From Fidelibacterota bacterium (GTDB lineage Bacteria; Marinisomatota; Marinisomatia; Marinisomatales; UBA1611), in the NCBI GenBank assembly GCA_002722105.1, contig PBKF01000009.1, positions 30,082 to 42,614 of the forward strand: a DNA stretch of 12,533 nt, in the 5' to 3' direction. The position numbers were made by a program, and so were the translations under genes. Under the pieces are notes generated by a model. The model did not search any database and was not told where the DNA came from. It saw only the letters and a program-made list of their open reading frames with translations. Of this stretch, positions 1 to 8,417 are shown one piece after another (the stretch's first letter is position 1; every line of letters begins with the position of its first letter).

Positions 1-926
1 TTTTCTACAATACAGTCTCTGCCAGACCAGAAAAAAATAAATTGTTGGTAGTCATAACTAACATTATAAGCTACTCGGACATTTTGGGTAATTACAGATA
101 AATCTTCCGAACCAATAATTTCAAGGAATCCTTGGTTTCCAATTGACCAGTTATGGTGAATATAGATATCCTCTTTATGATAATCACTATTATCAATTTC
201 AATTGCGCCACCATCTGCACCATATGCACCACCTGAGTTGGTATAATTGGTGATTCGATTGTAAGAGATTTCATGATTCGATTTTGCAACCATTATTCCA
301 ACAGGTCCCCAGTTTGGCTCTGATAGGAAACGATTACAGTCATGTATATAGTTATTTGTAATGAGATTATATTGTCCATAGCTCTGGATCCCCACTGGGC
401 AATCAAACATTTCACAATTTTTAACTACATTATTATCTGCACCCAGAGTTAAATAAATAGCACCAATGCTCCGAGCATTCACTGTATCTTCTTTAGATAC
501 TGATACCCCATTATGAAAATAGAGCCCATCTACCACTATATAGTCACCCTTTATTTGAATCATATTACCATTTAAAAAATTTATATCTGGATTAGTGAAT
601 TTAGGAGGGTATCCATCTCCATAATATGTTAATACTATTGGTTTATCCTTAGTCCCTGAATCAGATATAAGTAATCCGCCGCTGAAATCAGAGTTTTTTG
701 AAAAGAAAATCGTATCACCCGCATTAAAGGAGTGCCGATTTATTCGATCAAGAGTTTTCCAGGGCTTTCTAAAAGTTCCTGGATTTGTATCATCACCTTC
801 TGATGATACAAAAATATTTTTTGATTTTATAGCTGGGTTATTTTTTTTAGAACAACTAATAATGTAAAAAAGTATAGCTGAAGCTAATAGGAGGTATAAA
901 GTGGTAATTTTTTTATTTTTTATCAT
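1..926 (-). CDS. Right-handed beta-helix lipoprotein (polysaccharide-lyase-like), C-terminus cut by window edge
   Basis: I translated this frame by hand: it is open for 308 codons from the ATG at 924-926 to the left edge, so the gene is partial. Residues 1-24 form a lipoprotein signal peptide (basic start MIKNKK, hydrophobic core, lipobox IISC with lipidated Cys25). Residues 37-63 (NIFVSSEGDDTNPG and following) match the N-terminal signature common in parallel beta-helix surface proteins. From about 126 onward come PbH1-like rungs rich in Asn and aromatics, such as NNVVKNCEMFDC and HEISYNRITNYTN. Such proteins bind or cleave polysaccharides, but no catalytic residues can be assigned here. Ser at +2 after the Cys fits export to the outer membrane. 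It lies 80 bp after rbsK on the same strand and may share its transcript. No Shine-Dalgarno is visible before the chosen ATG. Family-level call is fairly sure; enzymatic activity is unknown. Confidence 0.85.
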   Translation of the reverse strand, partial: MIKNKKITTLYLLLASAILFYIISCSKKNNPAIKSKNIFVSSEGDDTNPGTFRKPWKTLDRINRHSFNAGDTIFFSKNSDFSGGLLISDSGTKDKPIVLTYYGDGYPPKFTNPDINFLNGNMIQIKGDYIVVDGLYFHNGVSVSKEDTVNARSIGAIYLTLGADNNVVKNCEMFDCPVGIQSYGQYNLITNNYIHDCNRFLSEPNWGPVGIMVAKSNHEISYNRITNYTNSGGAYGADGGAIEIDNSDYHKEDIYIHHNWSIGNQGFLEIIGSEDLSVITQNVRVAYNVSYDYQQFIFFWSGRDCIVE

Positions 927-1006
927 ATTGTTTGAACTGATTTGAATAAAACAATCGTACTTATATATAGTTTGATTAAGTTAAACAGAATACGATTTTC
1001 CTCTAG

Positions 1007-1927
1007 TCAATCTTCCCTTTTTAAAAATGTTTCTATTTCTGATTTTTTTGGGGCAGATGCTTGCGCCCCCAATTTGGTTACTGATATTGCGGCTGCGGCA
1101 TTGGCAAATTTTATGGCTTCTCTGATATCTTCATATTCAGACATCGCCCTTGCGAGAGCGCCATTAAATATATCACCAGCACCAGTAGTATCAATAGGAT
1201 CTACTTTATATGTTGGTATTAGTTGGCTATAATCGCTATTAGAAAGAAAAGCGCCCCTGCTTCCTAGGGTAATTATTATTGTACCTACACCTTGTTTATG
1301 TAGCTTTTCACATGCCGATCTTATATTGGTTTCATTGGTCAAAGCTATTCCTGTAAGCTTTTCTGCTTCCGTTTCATTTGGTGTGATTATATCTACATTA
1401 CCCATTAGATTATCACTTAGTGAAGCTGCTGGTGCTGGATCCAAGATAAAGGTAATTCCTTGTTTCCGAGCTAAGTGAGCAGCACGTTCCACAGTCTCAA
1501 TTGGTATCTCTAATTGGGTTAGTATGATTTTGGTATTGGATAATTTACCCAATGATTCATCTATGTTTTTTGGTGATAATTCAAAGTTTGACCCTGGTGC
1601 AATACTGATACTGTTTTCACCATTGGCATCAACGTATACTAACGCCATGCCTGAAGGCGCATCACTATCCCTAAAAATAGAAGATGTATCTATGTTATCT
1701 TTATCAAGCTTTTCAATTGCAAGGTTACCAAAAACATCTTTTCCAATACAGCCTATAAAACTGACATCACCACCTGCGCGTGCTGCCGCTACGGCTTGGT
1801 TAGCACCTTTTCCGCCAGGAGTAACGGAGAATTGTTTACCAATTATGGTTTCCCCTGGGCCTGGGGTCTTATCGACCTGCATAATGAGATCAGTGTTGGA
1901 ACTTCCAATGATAGTAATGTGGGCCAT
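1007..1927 (-). CDS. rbsK: Ribokinase, PfkB family
   Basis: This cytoplasmic kinase phosphorylates D-ribose to ribose-5-phosphate with ATP. The 306 residues match the usual ribokinase length (E. coli RbsK has 309). Visible signatures are the N-terminal sugar-binding stretch IIGSSNTDL (residues 6-14), the PfkB motif GGKGANQ (38-44), the nucleotide-side motif TPNETEAEKLTG, and the anion-hole/catalytic-base motif DTTGAGD (246-252), with Asp252 as the expected base. The C-terminal stretch AAAAISVTKLGAQASAP closely resembles true ribokinases (E. coli AAAAIAVTRKGAQPSVP), which favours ribokinase over fructokinase or adenosine kinase. The start lies 8 bp after the repressor stop without a clear Shine-Dalgarno, so translation is probably coupled. 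Its place next to a LacI regulator and upstream of an uptake operon fits ribose or nucleoside catabolism. Confidence 0.93.
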   Translation of the reverse strand: MAHITIIGSSNTDLIMQVDKTPGPGETIIGKQFSVTPGGKGANQAVAAARAGGDVSFIGCIGKDVFGNLAIEKLDKDNIDTSSIFRDSDAPSGMALVYVDANGENSISIAPGSNFELSPKNIDESLGKLSNTKIILTQLEIPIETVERAAHLARKQGITFILDPAPAASLSDNLMGNVDIITPNETEAEKLTGIALTNETNIRSACEKLHKQGVGTIIITLGSRGAFLSNSDYSQLIPTYKVDPIDTTGAGDIFNGALARAMSEYEDIREAIKFANAAAAISVTKLGAQASAPKKSEIETFLKRED

Positions 1928-1935
1928 GATTTTAA

Positions 1936-3009
1936 TTACAATGTTAGTATATTTTTGGTACTAAGCGTGTTTTTAGGCCTAGTAACTGATTCACGCTTAA
2001 TAATTTTAGTAGGCATAGAAACAATATTGGGCTTGTCATCAATGAATTCTGATTTTTCCTGTTTATTATCGATCGCTGTCATTAGTAGCTTAAAGGCTAT
2101 TTGTCCTATTTCATTCGTCTGCTGCGCAACCGTACTAATAGGAGTTGCTAGGTATTCTAACAGTGGTTGATCATTGTCAAAAGCAATCATAGAAATATCA
2201 TTCGGAAGACTCATATTATTTTCTCTCATCGCTTTCACTGCACCAAGGGCAATAAGATTACTAAAGGCAAATATGGCTGTGGGTCTGGGTTTGAGACTCT
2301 GCAAAATTTTCATACTTACATATCCGTTCTGAGTTCCAAAATCATCACCCACGATAAATAATGGGTCAACTTTTATCTGATGTTTTTTCATCGCGCTATT
2401 ATAGCCTTTTAGGCGTTCATTATTCACTGATGTATTCTGCCGGCCCTGTATACATGCAATATGCTTATGGTTGTTATCAATCAAATGCTTTGTAGCATTA
2501 AAAGCGCCCTGATAATTATTTGAAATAACTTGAGGGCAATTTAAATCGGAGAAATACCGATCTGCGATAACCAGTGGTATTCTTGATTCAATAATTCGTT
2601 TTAAATATTTTGAGTCCTGTCCCATAGGAAGCACAATTAATCCATCAACATTTCTACTCATGAGTGTTCTTATGGATTCGATTTCTAAACTCTGATCATG
2701 TTGTGAATTAGACAGAATGATAGAAAAACCCAATTTACGGGCAGCGTTTTCGACTGCGCTTGCAATCCCTGAAAAAAAAGGGTTTGTTAAGTTTGGGAGG
2801 ATAAGTCCAATCGTTTTAGACTTTCTCATTCTGAGGCCTCTGGCCGTCTGATTTGGGATATACCCTATTTCAGCTGCGGTTTGTAGAACTAGTTCACTGG
2901 TAGGAATACTTATACGGTATGCCTTCGCTTTTCCATTCAAAACCCTAGAGATAGTAGTTGGAGATACTCCAGTTACTTTTGCTATATCTTTTAGACTCGG
3001 ATTCTTCAT
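1936..3009 (-). CDS. LacI-family transcriptional repressor (RbsR/PurR-like)
   Basis: This is a 357-residue DNA-binding regulator. Residues 5-26 are the classic LacI helix-turn-helix (SLKDIAKVTGVSPTTISRVL), followed by the hinge-helix region (IPNQTARGLR, about 51-60) and a periplasmic-binding-protein-like effector domain starting at SKTIGLILPNLTNPFF (64-79). The late motif ISMIAFDNDQPLLEYLATPISTV is also typical. The DNA-binding domain is a little longer than usual between VLNGK and VLQTAAEIGYIPN, and the C-terminus has a polar tail of about 20 residues beyond the usual end. It is transcribed away from the TonB-receptor operon and in front of rbsK, so it most likely represses one or both units from the palindrome at 3108-3125. 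The effector is probably ribose or a related sugar (inference from rbsK). No Shine-Dalgarno is evident before the ATG. Confidence 0.93.
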   Translation of the reverse strand: MKNPSLKDIAKVTGVSPTTISRVLNGKAKAYRISIPTSELVLQTAAEIGYIPNQTARGLRMRKSKTIGLILPNLTNPFFSGIASAVENAARKLGFSIILSNSQHDQSLEIESIRTLMSRNVDGLIVLPMGQDSKYLKRIIESRIPLVIADRYFSDLNCPQVISNNYQGAFNATKHLIDNNHKHIACIQGRQNTSVNNERLKGYNSAMKKHQIKVDPLFIVGDDFGTQNGYVSMKILQSLKPRPTAIFAFSNLIALGAVKAMRENNMSLPNDISMIAFDNDQPLLEYLATPISTVAQQTNEIGQIAFKLLMTAIDNKQEKSEFIDDKPNIVSMPTKIIKRESVTRPKNTLSTKNILTL

Positions 3010-3107
3010 ATGTAGAATAGACTATACTATAAAATTAGTCTTTTAGTGAAATTTTTTAATTATGCTGAACCTTATTCTAGCGACCTTTAAAATTATTTAC
3101 AATCTAA

Positions 3108-3125
3108 ATTGCGCAATTGCGCAAT
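3108..3125. promoter_or_regulatory. Putative LacI-family operator, 18-bp perfect palindrome
   Basis: ATTGCGCAATTGCGCAAT reads identically on both strands. It is built from two TTGCGCAA palindromes whose centres are 8 bp apart. Short palindromes with a central CG step, such as TTGCGCAA, are typical LacI-family operator cores. It stands out as a GC-containing island in a very AT-rich spacer and ends two bases before a TATAAT box facing the TonB-receptor operon, where a bound repressor would block RNA polymerase. The link to the adjacent repressor is inferred from position and motif type only. Confidence 0.7.
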
Positions 3126-3127
3126 AG

Positions 3128-3133
3128 TATAAT
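3128..3133 (+). promoter_or_regulatory. Putative -10 box (TATAAT) of the receptor operon
   Basis: A perfect TATAAT lies two bases after the palindrome and faces the TonB-receptor operon. With a 16-18 bp spacer the -35 position falls in AAATTG-like sequence, a poor match to TTGACA, so the promoter may be weak or use a lineage-specific sigma factor. A start about 7 bases later would leave a long 5' leader. Another promoter nearer the gene (for instance TATACT at 3231-3236) is possible. Confidence 0.4.
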
Positions 3134-3471
3134 AAGATTTGTATATTTTTTGTTACATTATCAGAATTATTTTGAACCGCATTGTATAAATTCAGTCTCA
3201 ATTAGACTTATATTATAACTATAGTTTGATTATACTATTTCCGAGAATAATTAGGATAGAAAATGCCTTCTTATATGCTCATGCTATTTCAAGAAATATT
3301 TGTAATATCTAGCCAAATAAAAAGTTCTTGCTTATTATCTTTTTCTAGCAATATAATCGCACAGGCAGGAACCAAAGGATTATCGTTTGTTCATTGTTTG
3401 TGCATAGTAATATCCTTACTTTCTCGTCTAAAAATGTTGTCTTAGATATTTAATCGAAGGAAAAAACCATC

Positions 3472-3476
3472 GGAGG
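3472..3476 (+). promoter_or_regulatory. Shine-Dalgarno of the TonB-receptor gene
   Basis: GGAGG lies six bases before the ATG at 3483. This is a strong ribosome binding site that fixes the start. It shows that this genome does use Shine-Dalgarno initiation, in contrast with the minus-strand genes here, which lack one. Confidence 0.8.
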
Positions 3477-3482
3477 AAAATT

Positions 3483-6410
3483 ATGAAAATTAATGCTCAT
3501 AATTATTTTAAAGCTCTTTGTCTTACAGTATTGATTAGCTATTTACCTGCTAGTACAGTTGGTAAAATTGCAGGAACTGTGACAGACAAGTCTTCAGGTG
3601 AAGCATTGGCTGGCGCAAATGTTATGATTGCTGGAACGAATCTTGGAGGTAGTGCAGATGAAAATGGAAAATATTTCATTATCAATGTATCACCTGGAAC
3701 GTATTCTGTAACGGCATCTTACATTGGTTACGAGTCAGTTACCCTGGAAGGAATTAGTGTAAATGTTGATAAGACAGCAAAAGCAGATTTTAGCCTTACC
3801 GCTGGTGCTGTTGAAGGTGCAGCTGTGACTGTTACTGCTGAAAGACCACTTATTCAGAAAGATCTGACTGCGTCAGAGCTACTTGTAACTGGTGATGATT
3901 TTAATAAAAGGACTATCCGTTCTGTAACCGACGCATTGGAAACTCAAGCTGGCGTGGAAAACGGCCGTTTTAGAGGTGGTAACCTTACGCAGAGTGTTTA
4001 TGTACTAGATAATGTCAGCCTCAATTCAGGTATACTGTCTGATAATTATAGAGGTATTAATGTATCGACTATTCAGGAAATTTCTGTGCTTACAGGTGGT
4101 TATAATGCAGAATATGGAACCGCGCAGTCAGCGATCATAAATGTTGTTACGAAAAATGCAAACGAACCAGGCTTGCATGGTACCTTTTTAACTCGTTACA
4201 GACCAGCAGGTGTTTACCACTGGGGTCGTAATATGTATAGTAAGGAAAATTATGAATGGACGGACGTTGCTACTCTCGCATATTGGGAAGCAGACGTTGC
4301 AAATGAAAATAGCAATAACTTCGGTGGCAATCCTGCTGAATTATTAGAGACCTATAAGCAACAAATTACTCCAAATGAAGATTATGGGAAATATGCTGAC
4401 AGAGCAGAACAGGAGTATGAAGCAACGGTTTTTGGATCTTACGGGGCATTTGATTTGATGGCCTCATATAGGTTCTTGAATGCGGTCAACATATATCCTC
4501 AGGTAGAACCATATAACCCACAAAGTAATCTTCAATTGAAATTGGGTTATGATCTTACTAGCACAATGGCGCTGGAGTATAATGGTATTATAGGAGATGC
4601 ACGTAGCTCAAGTAGAGATATATATGATAACTTTACTACTATGGAGAGTGCGCAGGAAGGTCAGTGGTTTGGTCCTCCGCAAATAACAGACCCATATTCT
4701 ACACAAAAGTATGCAATGCTGGGTGGTTTTGGAGGAAATCCGAGACAAACAACTTTTTCTACTCATGCATTCAACTTTACCCATTCTCTTAGTCCAAGCA
4801 CATTTTATGAGCTTAATTTCAGTATGCTTGACCATGAAATGATTAGCATACCTGATGCGCCAGGGTACGAGTATCTGTTAACATGGGATGTTAATGATCC
4901 AGATGCGAGTGACTGGGTGAATGCTATAACCCCGAAAGCTCTAGATAATAGATGGAATCTAGATGGGCACTTACGCTCACGGGACGAATACGGGAGTAAA
5001 GTTAATACAATACGTGGTGACGTAACCAGTCAGGTAAATTCAACTAATCTGGTTAAGGCCGGTTTTACATTTAAGATGTATGATTTTTATTACAAGCATT
5101 CTATGTCATTGTATGAAGGTGGCGAGAGATGGAACCTGATGAATGTTTTTGATGGTCAGCCAACTGAAGGAGCAGCATATATCCAGGACAAGATCGAGTT
5201 TGATGGTTTGATTGTAAATATGGGTCTCCGCGCAGACTGGTTTTCACAAAATAGACAGGTCTCAGCTAATATGTACGACCCTTTAGCGGTATTTGAAGGA
5301 ACAGAAGGCTGGTCCGGTACAGTTGGAATCCCTGGCAACCCTACATTGGTTGACACGGAAACCCAGCTTGCGCTTGCTCCACGTTTAGGTATATCTCACC
5401 CAATCACTGATCGTGCAGTATTGCATTTTGTCTATGGCCATTTTTATCAGAGACCATCGTGGACAAAAATATTCGGGTTCTCCTTTATTAATTTTGCCAC
5501 ATACGATTTAGAGACAGTACAGGATCCATATGCAAACACGGTTACCTATATGGATCAGTGGCAAGGATGGTTAGGAAATCCTCTAATGGAATACGAGCAG
5601 ACAATTCAGTATGAACTTGGCATTGATTACAATATAGCTGATAAGTACAAAATTGATGCGACTGTTTACTATAAGGATGCTCAGAATCAAACAGTAGCCC
5701 GTGAAGCAAGGATTGATGCAAATGACTATGATACACCAGCGACATATACTACGTTATACAACAAGGATAATCCTTACAATGTCCCTGTTATGATTTCAAA
5801 TATGGCTTATGCTGATTCAAGAGGCTTTGAAGTAAACTTTTCTACTTTTTTTAATGGCCCCTTTAACCTAAATGCTATCTATGATTGGTCATTAGTAAGT
5901 GCTGGTTCGGCAGGCTACTCTTCTTTATTTGAAGACCCGGCTGAAATCCCGGCTAGATGGGGCTATGGAAATATTAAACAGCCATGGAATACCCAATCCA
6001 AATTCAAACTTAGTGGTAACTTCTTTCTACAAAAGTATGATCTCAACATCAATATCTACAACAGGTATGAACAGGGTGTAATGTTTACTTATCATGGTCC
6101 AGGTGACGTATCAACTGAACCTAATAATAAGAGATGGCAGCCCTTTACAAGAACAGATATGAAAATAACAAAAGGTTTTACTGTGGCAGGTGTTAGAGCT
6201 GAGCTAAGTGCTGATGTTAGAAATCTTCTTAATGATAAAGATTTAATCTTACTTGGTGGTGATCAACTTATAAATTACATGGAAAATGGTCAGAATGAAG
6301 AAGCGCTTCCAACTCACTCTTATTCGGGAGAGCCAAACGAGTGGGCTTGGTATAACAGTTATACAAACCCAAGAAGACATATTTATTTTCAGTTGAAAGT
6401 TGATTTCTAA
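3483..6410 (+). CDS. TonB-dependent outer-membrane receptor with N-terminal carboxypeptidase-regulatory-like domain
   Basis: This 975-residue protein is an energy-coupled outer-membrane importer. After a signal peptide (about 1-26) comes a CarboxypepD_reg-like beta-sandwich (about 27-110; GTVTDKSSGEALAGANVMI, then GKYFIINVSPGTYSVTASYIGY). Next is a TonB-box-like stretch AVTVTAERP (about 113-122), the plug (about 125-222; DALETQAGVE, YVLDNVSLNSG, GGYNAEYGTAQSAIINVVTK), and a large beta-barrel to the C-terminus. It ends in alternating aromatic/charged residues and a terminal Phe (YFQLKVDF), the usual BamA-recognised beta-signal. The architecture recalls SusC/RagA, but no SusD gene follows; a sorting-domain protein and a PorV-like protein do, in the same operon. 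The substrate cannot be read from sequence; the nearby rbsK and nucleoside hydrolase suggest a ribose-containing compound. It is probably controlled by the divergent LacI-type repressor. Confidence 0.93.
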   Translation: MKINAHNYFKALCLTVLISYLPASTVGKIAGTVTDKSSGEALAGANVMIAGTNLGGSADENGKYFIINVSPGTYSVTASYIGYESVTLEGISVNVDKTAKADFSLTAGAVEGAAVTVTAERPLIQKDLTASELLVTGDDFNKRTIRSVTDALETQAGVENGRFRGGNLTQSVYVLDNVSLNSGILSDNYRGINVSTIQEISVLTGGYNAEYGTAQSAIINVVTKNANEPGLHGTFLTRYRPAGVYHWGRNMYSKENYEWTDVATLAYWEADVANENSNNFGGNPAELLETYKQQITPNEDYGKYADRAEQEYEATVFGSYGAFDLMASYRFLNAVNIYPQVEPYNPQSNLQLKLGYDLTSTMALEYNGIIGDARSSSRDIYDNFTTMESAQEGQWFGPPQITDPYSTQKYAMLGGFGGNPRQTTFSTHAFNFTHSLSPSTFYELNFSMLDHEMISIPDAPGYEYLLTWDVNDPDASDWVNAITPKALDNRWNLDGHLRSRDEYGSKVNTIRGDVTSQVNSTNLVKAGFTFKMYDFYYKHSMSLYEGGERWNLMNVFDGQPTEGAAYIQDKIEFDGLIVNMGLRADWFSQNRQVSANMYDPLAVFEGTEGWSGTVGIPGNPTLVDTETQLALAPRLGISHPITDRAVLHFVYGHFYQRPSWTKIFGFSFINFATYDLETVQDPYANTVTYMDQWQGWLGNPLMEYEQTIQYELGIDYNIADKYKIDATVYYKDAQNQTVAREARIDANDYDTPATYTTLYNKDNPYNVPVMISNMAYADSRGFEVNFSTFFNGPFNLNAIYDWSLVSAGSAGYSSLFEDPAEIPARWGYGNIKQPWNTQSKFKLSGNFFLQKYDLNINIYNRYEQGVMFTYHGPGDVSTEPNNKRWQPFTRTDMKITKGFTVAGVRAELSADVRNLLNDKDLILLGGDQLINYMENGQNEEALPTHSYSGEPNEWAWYNSYTNPRRHIYFQLKVDF

Positions 6411-6459
6411 TCATTGAAAAAAATAGAAATCTGTCAAGAAAAACTGAAAATAAAAATTT

Positions 6460-6466
6460 AAGGAGA
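6460..6466 (+). promoter_or_regulatory. Shine-Dalgarno of the sorting-domain protein gene
   Basis: AAGGAGA lies seven bases before the ATG at 6474. The 63-bp spacer from the receptor stop holds no terminator-like hairpin, so the two genes are probably co-transcribed. Confidence 0.75.
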
Positions 6467-6473
6467 AATAACT

Positions 6474-8396
6474 ATGAAGAAAAATTATCTAATTATCGCT
6501 CTGGCATTCAGCACTGTGTTTGCCCAGACTTGGGATTTTAAACATCTTAGACGAGGAAAACTTTGGGCAACAATGTGGAACAGTGGTGTAGTTGGATATC
6601 CAGTAGATGAATGTTCCATGTTTGGAAACTATTATGATTATCCTGGTTATACAACGGTGGGTGATTGCGCAGACGCTTTTGCGTTGGCGGGTCATTCCGG
6701 TTATCTATTACATGCCAGTTTAGGAGATGTTACCCATGGGTATTCATACTACTCTCGTGCGTATCCTTCTGGTACATACATGTATGTTACTTCTCAGAGT
6801 GCAGAGTCCTTTAATAATGGGATGCAGGATCCGGCTATAGATGCTGAGCTTGTTGTGACCGGAGGGCATATGCTTGATTGGGTTGGTGTTCAGATTGATA
6901 TGAGACACTTACAGTGGAGTTATCCTGATTTGGATGATTTTATAATCCACGAGTATCACATAACGAATCCCAGCACTAATACTGACAATGTAACTGGTTT
7001 GTATTTTTCTCCAAGAATCGCTGAAAATATTTCATTAAAAGGTCGGGATTATAGTGCCGGAACTGGTAATGATGACAAGTATGGTTGGATTGAAGAGCAC
7101 GATGCCTTTTATTTTTATGATGATCGTAGCTATGAATGGGAGAGTGAAGCGGAAGTTACATTCAACCATGGCCCTGGTCCAGAGCGCGGTGATAAAGGAG
7201 ACGCAGCAGATATTATGAGTGGTGATGCAGCCACATCAGAGCTCTATTCGGCACAGTTATTTAGTCTTGTTATGCTTGATAAGGGGTCCGATGGCGCAAC
7301 AGTTCACCAGAACATAACTGATATAGCAGGTCAAACTGCACAATGTCAAACAGGATGTCCAGAAGAAGATAAATCAATTATTCTCAACTTTGGAGATAAT
7401 TGGGAAGACGAAGTACTGAGAGTTATGACATATGATCAGCCTAGAGGTAACTATGACGATCTGAAAGCATCTGGTGGTGGAGCAAGTAAATATGAACGCT
7501 CAGGAGAAATTTTTGTATCATCAGGCCCTCACACTCTAGCTCCTGGTGAAACAGTTAAAATAGTTTATGCTGTAGTTGCTTCTACAATGGATCGAGCAAA
7601 AGTTGTTGAAGGCGGTGTGGCAAATATTGATCTGATGTTAACGGAAGGTCTTGCAAATCATAAGCAAAATATTGCAAATGCGAAAGCGCTATATGCTGCA
7701 GGCTATGATTGGGAAGATCCTCCTCCTTCTGTTGATGATATTACCTTGACTCCTGTTGGTGGAGGTATGCAACTCTCATGGGCTGCTGTTGCGGATGACT
7801 ACAAAGACCCTGATAGCGGAACAAATGATTTTGCTGGTTACAAGGTCTATACATCAAGTTACTTTACCATTGGTCCATGGACGGAAATAGCAGACATTCC
7901 CAAAGCAAGTGCTACAGTTGCAAATGGTAACGTATCTTACACTTATACTGGTATGCCTCTTGGAGTAGGTGCTTACTTTTATGTTACTACCTATGACGCA
8001 GATGGGAACGAGAGTGGAGAGACTGGCGCTAACAGGTTCCCTGTCTACCCATTAATGGCGGTAAATGATGATTTTCCAAATACTCGTGTACATGTTGTAC
8101 CTAATCCATTCAGAATCAAGAGTGGTTTAGTTGGTGCTGGTGAAGAATTGAGAATGGATTTTATTAATTTACCTGCACAGGCAGTGATTCGTATTTACAG
8201 CTTGGCTGGTGATTTAGTAAAAACAATTAACCATGATGATGGGAGCGGTAGCGAAGCGTGGGGTAGTGTCCAGACTCTTGATTATCAGACTAATGATTGG
8301 CTTTTATATATTCAGCCTGGGTTCTACATCTACCATGTAGAATCAACAACAGGTGACGGCAAAGAATTTGTCGGAAAATTTGCAATTATTAAATAA
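6474..8396 (+). CDS. Secreted surface protein with Fn3-like domain and type IX-like C-terminal sorting domain
   Basis: The 640-residue product starts with a signal peptide cleaved near Ala17-Gln18 (VFA-Q). Residues about 20-410 form a large uncharacterised domain beginning with WDFKHLRRGKLWATMWNSG and rich in Tyr, Trp and Asp; two short Cys pairs occur (near VDEC...GDC and QCQTGC). An Fn3-like module follows at about 418-525 (MQLSWAAV ... GYKVYTSS ... YFYVTTYDADGNESG). The last 100 residues (about 540-640) start with VVPNPFR and contain IRIYSLAGDLVKTI, PGFYIYHVES and the terminal GKFAIIK. This is the FlgD-Ig-like/Por sorting domain of type IX cargo in FCB bacteria. It is therefore probably exported by that route and held at or released from the cell surface. 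Its place directly after the TonB receptor suggests a substrate-capturing partner, a possible SusD analogue (inference). No enzymatic motif is recognised. Confidence 0.85.
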   Translation: MKKNYLIIALAFSTVFAQTWDFKHLRRGKLWATMWNSGVVGYPVDECSMFGNYYDYPGYTTVGDCADAFALAGHSGYLLHASLGDVTHGYSYYSRAYPSGTYMYVTSQSAESFNNGMQDPAIDAELVVTGGHMLDWVGVQIDMRHLQWSYPDLDDFIIHEYHITNPSTNTDNVTGLYFSPRIAENISLKGRDYSAGTGNDDKYGWIEEHDAFYFYDDRSYEWESEAEVTFNHGPGPERGDKGDAADIMSGDAATSELYSAQLFSLVMLDKGSDGATVHQNITDIAGQTAQCQTGCPEEDKSIILNFGDNWEDEVLRVMTYDQPRGNYDDLKASGGGASKYERSGEIFVSSGPHTLAPGETVKIVYAVVASTMDRAKVVEGGVANIDLMLTEGLANHKQNIANAKALYAAGYDWEDPPPSVDDITLTPVGGGMQLSWAAVADDYKDPDSGTNDFAGYKVYTSSYFTIGPWTEIADIPKASATVANGNVSYTYTGMPLGVGAYFYVTTYDADGNESGETGANRFPVYPLMAVNDDFPNTRVHVVPNPFRIKSGLVGAGEELRMDFINLPAQAVIRIYSLAGDLVKTINHDDGSGSEAWGSVQTLDYQTNDWLLYIQPGFYIYHVESTTGDGKEFVGKFAIIK

Positions 8397-8403
8397 TCGA
8401 GTG

Positions 8404-8408
8404 AGGAG
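8404..8408 (+). promoter_or_regulatory. Shine-Dalgarno of the PorV-like gene
   Basis: AGGAG lies nine bases before the ATG at 8418. The gap from the previous stop is only 21 bp, supporting co-transcription and probably coupled translation. Confidence 0.7.
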
Positions 8409-8417
8409 ACGAATATT

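Larger units (their letters stand above)
3010..3482. other. Divergent intergenic regulatory region between lacI-type gene and TonB-receptor operon
   Basis: This AT-rich region separates two divergent units. It contains the palindrome and TATAAT box listed separately, a small inverted repeat AGTCT-caatt-AGACT at 3194-3208, and a 10-bp palindrome AACTATAGTT at 3217-3226. The repeated TATAGT on the minus strand (3021-3031) is a possible -10 for the repressor gene, with no good -35. If transcription starts just after the TATAAT box, the receptor mRNA has a leader of roughly 340 nt. I recognise no known riboswitch fold in it. A 60-codon frame at 3263-3445 has an AGGA eight bases before its ATG, but its low-complexity Leu/Ser-rich product gives no sign of being real. 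Confidence 0.6.

Noticed and set aside
92..289. 65-codon minus-strand frame near the left edge
   Set aside because: It is out of frame inside the beta-helix lipoprotein, which is open over the whole stretch and has clear family features.
927..955. Inverted repeat ATTGTTT ... AAACAAT just before the beta-helix gene start
   Set aside because: The seven-base, almost all A/T stem with a 15-base loop and no T run is too weak to call a terminator or operator.
942..2361. Several plus-strand frames of 64-146 codons opposite the ribokinase and repressor genes
   Set aside because: They lie antisense to two well-recognised genes and their translations have no recognisable features; they are shadows.
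3263..3445. 60-codon plus-strand frame in the divergent intergenic region
   Set aside because: AGGA lies eight bases before its ATG, but the product is Leu/Ser-rich with no domain or coherent signal peptide, and it sits where a promoter and leader are expected.
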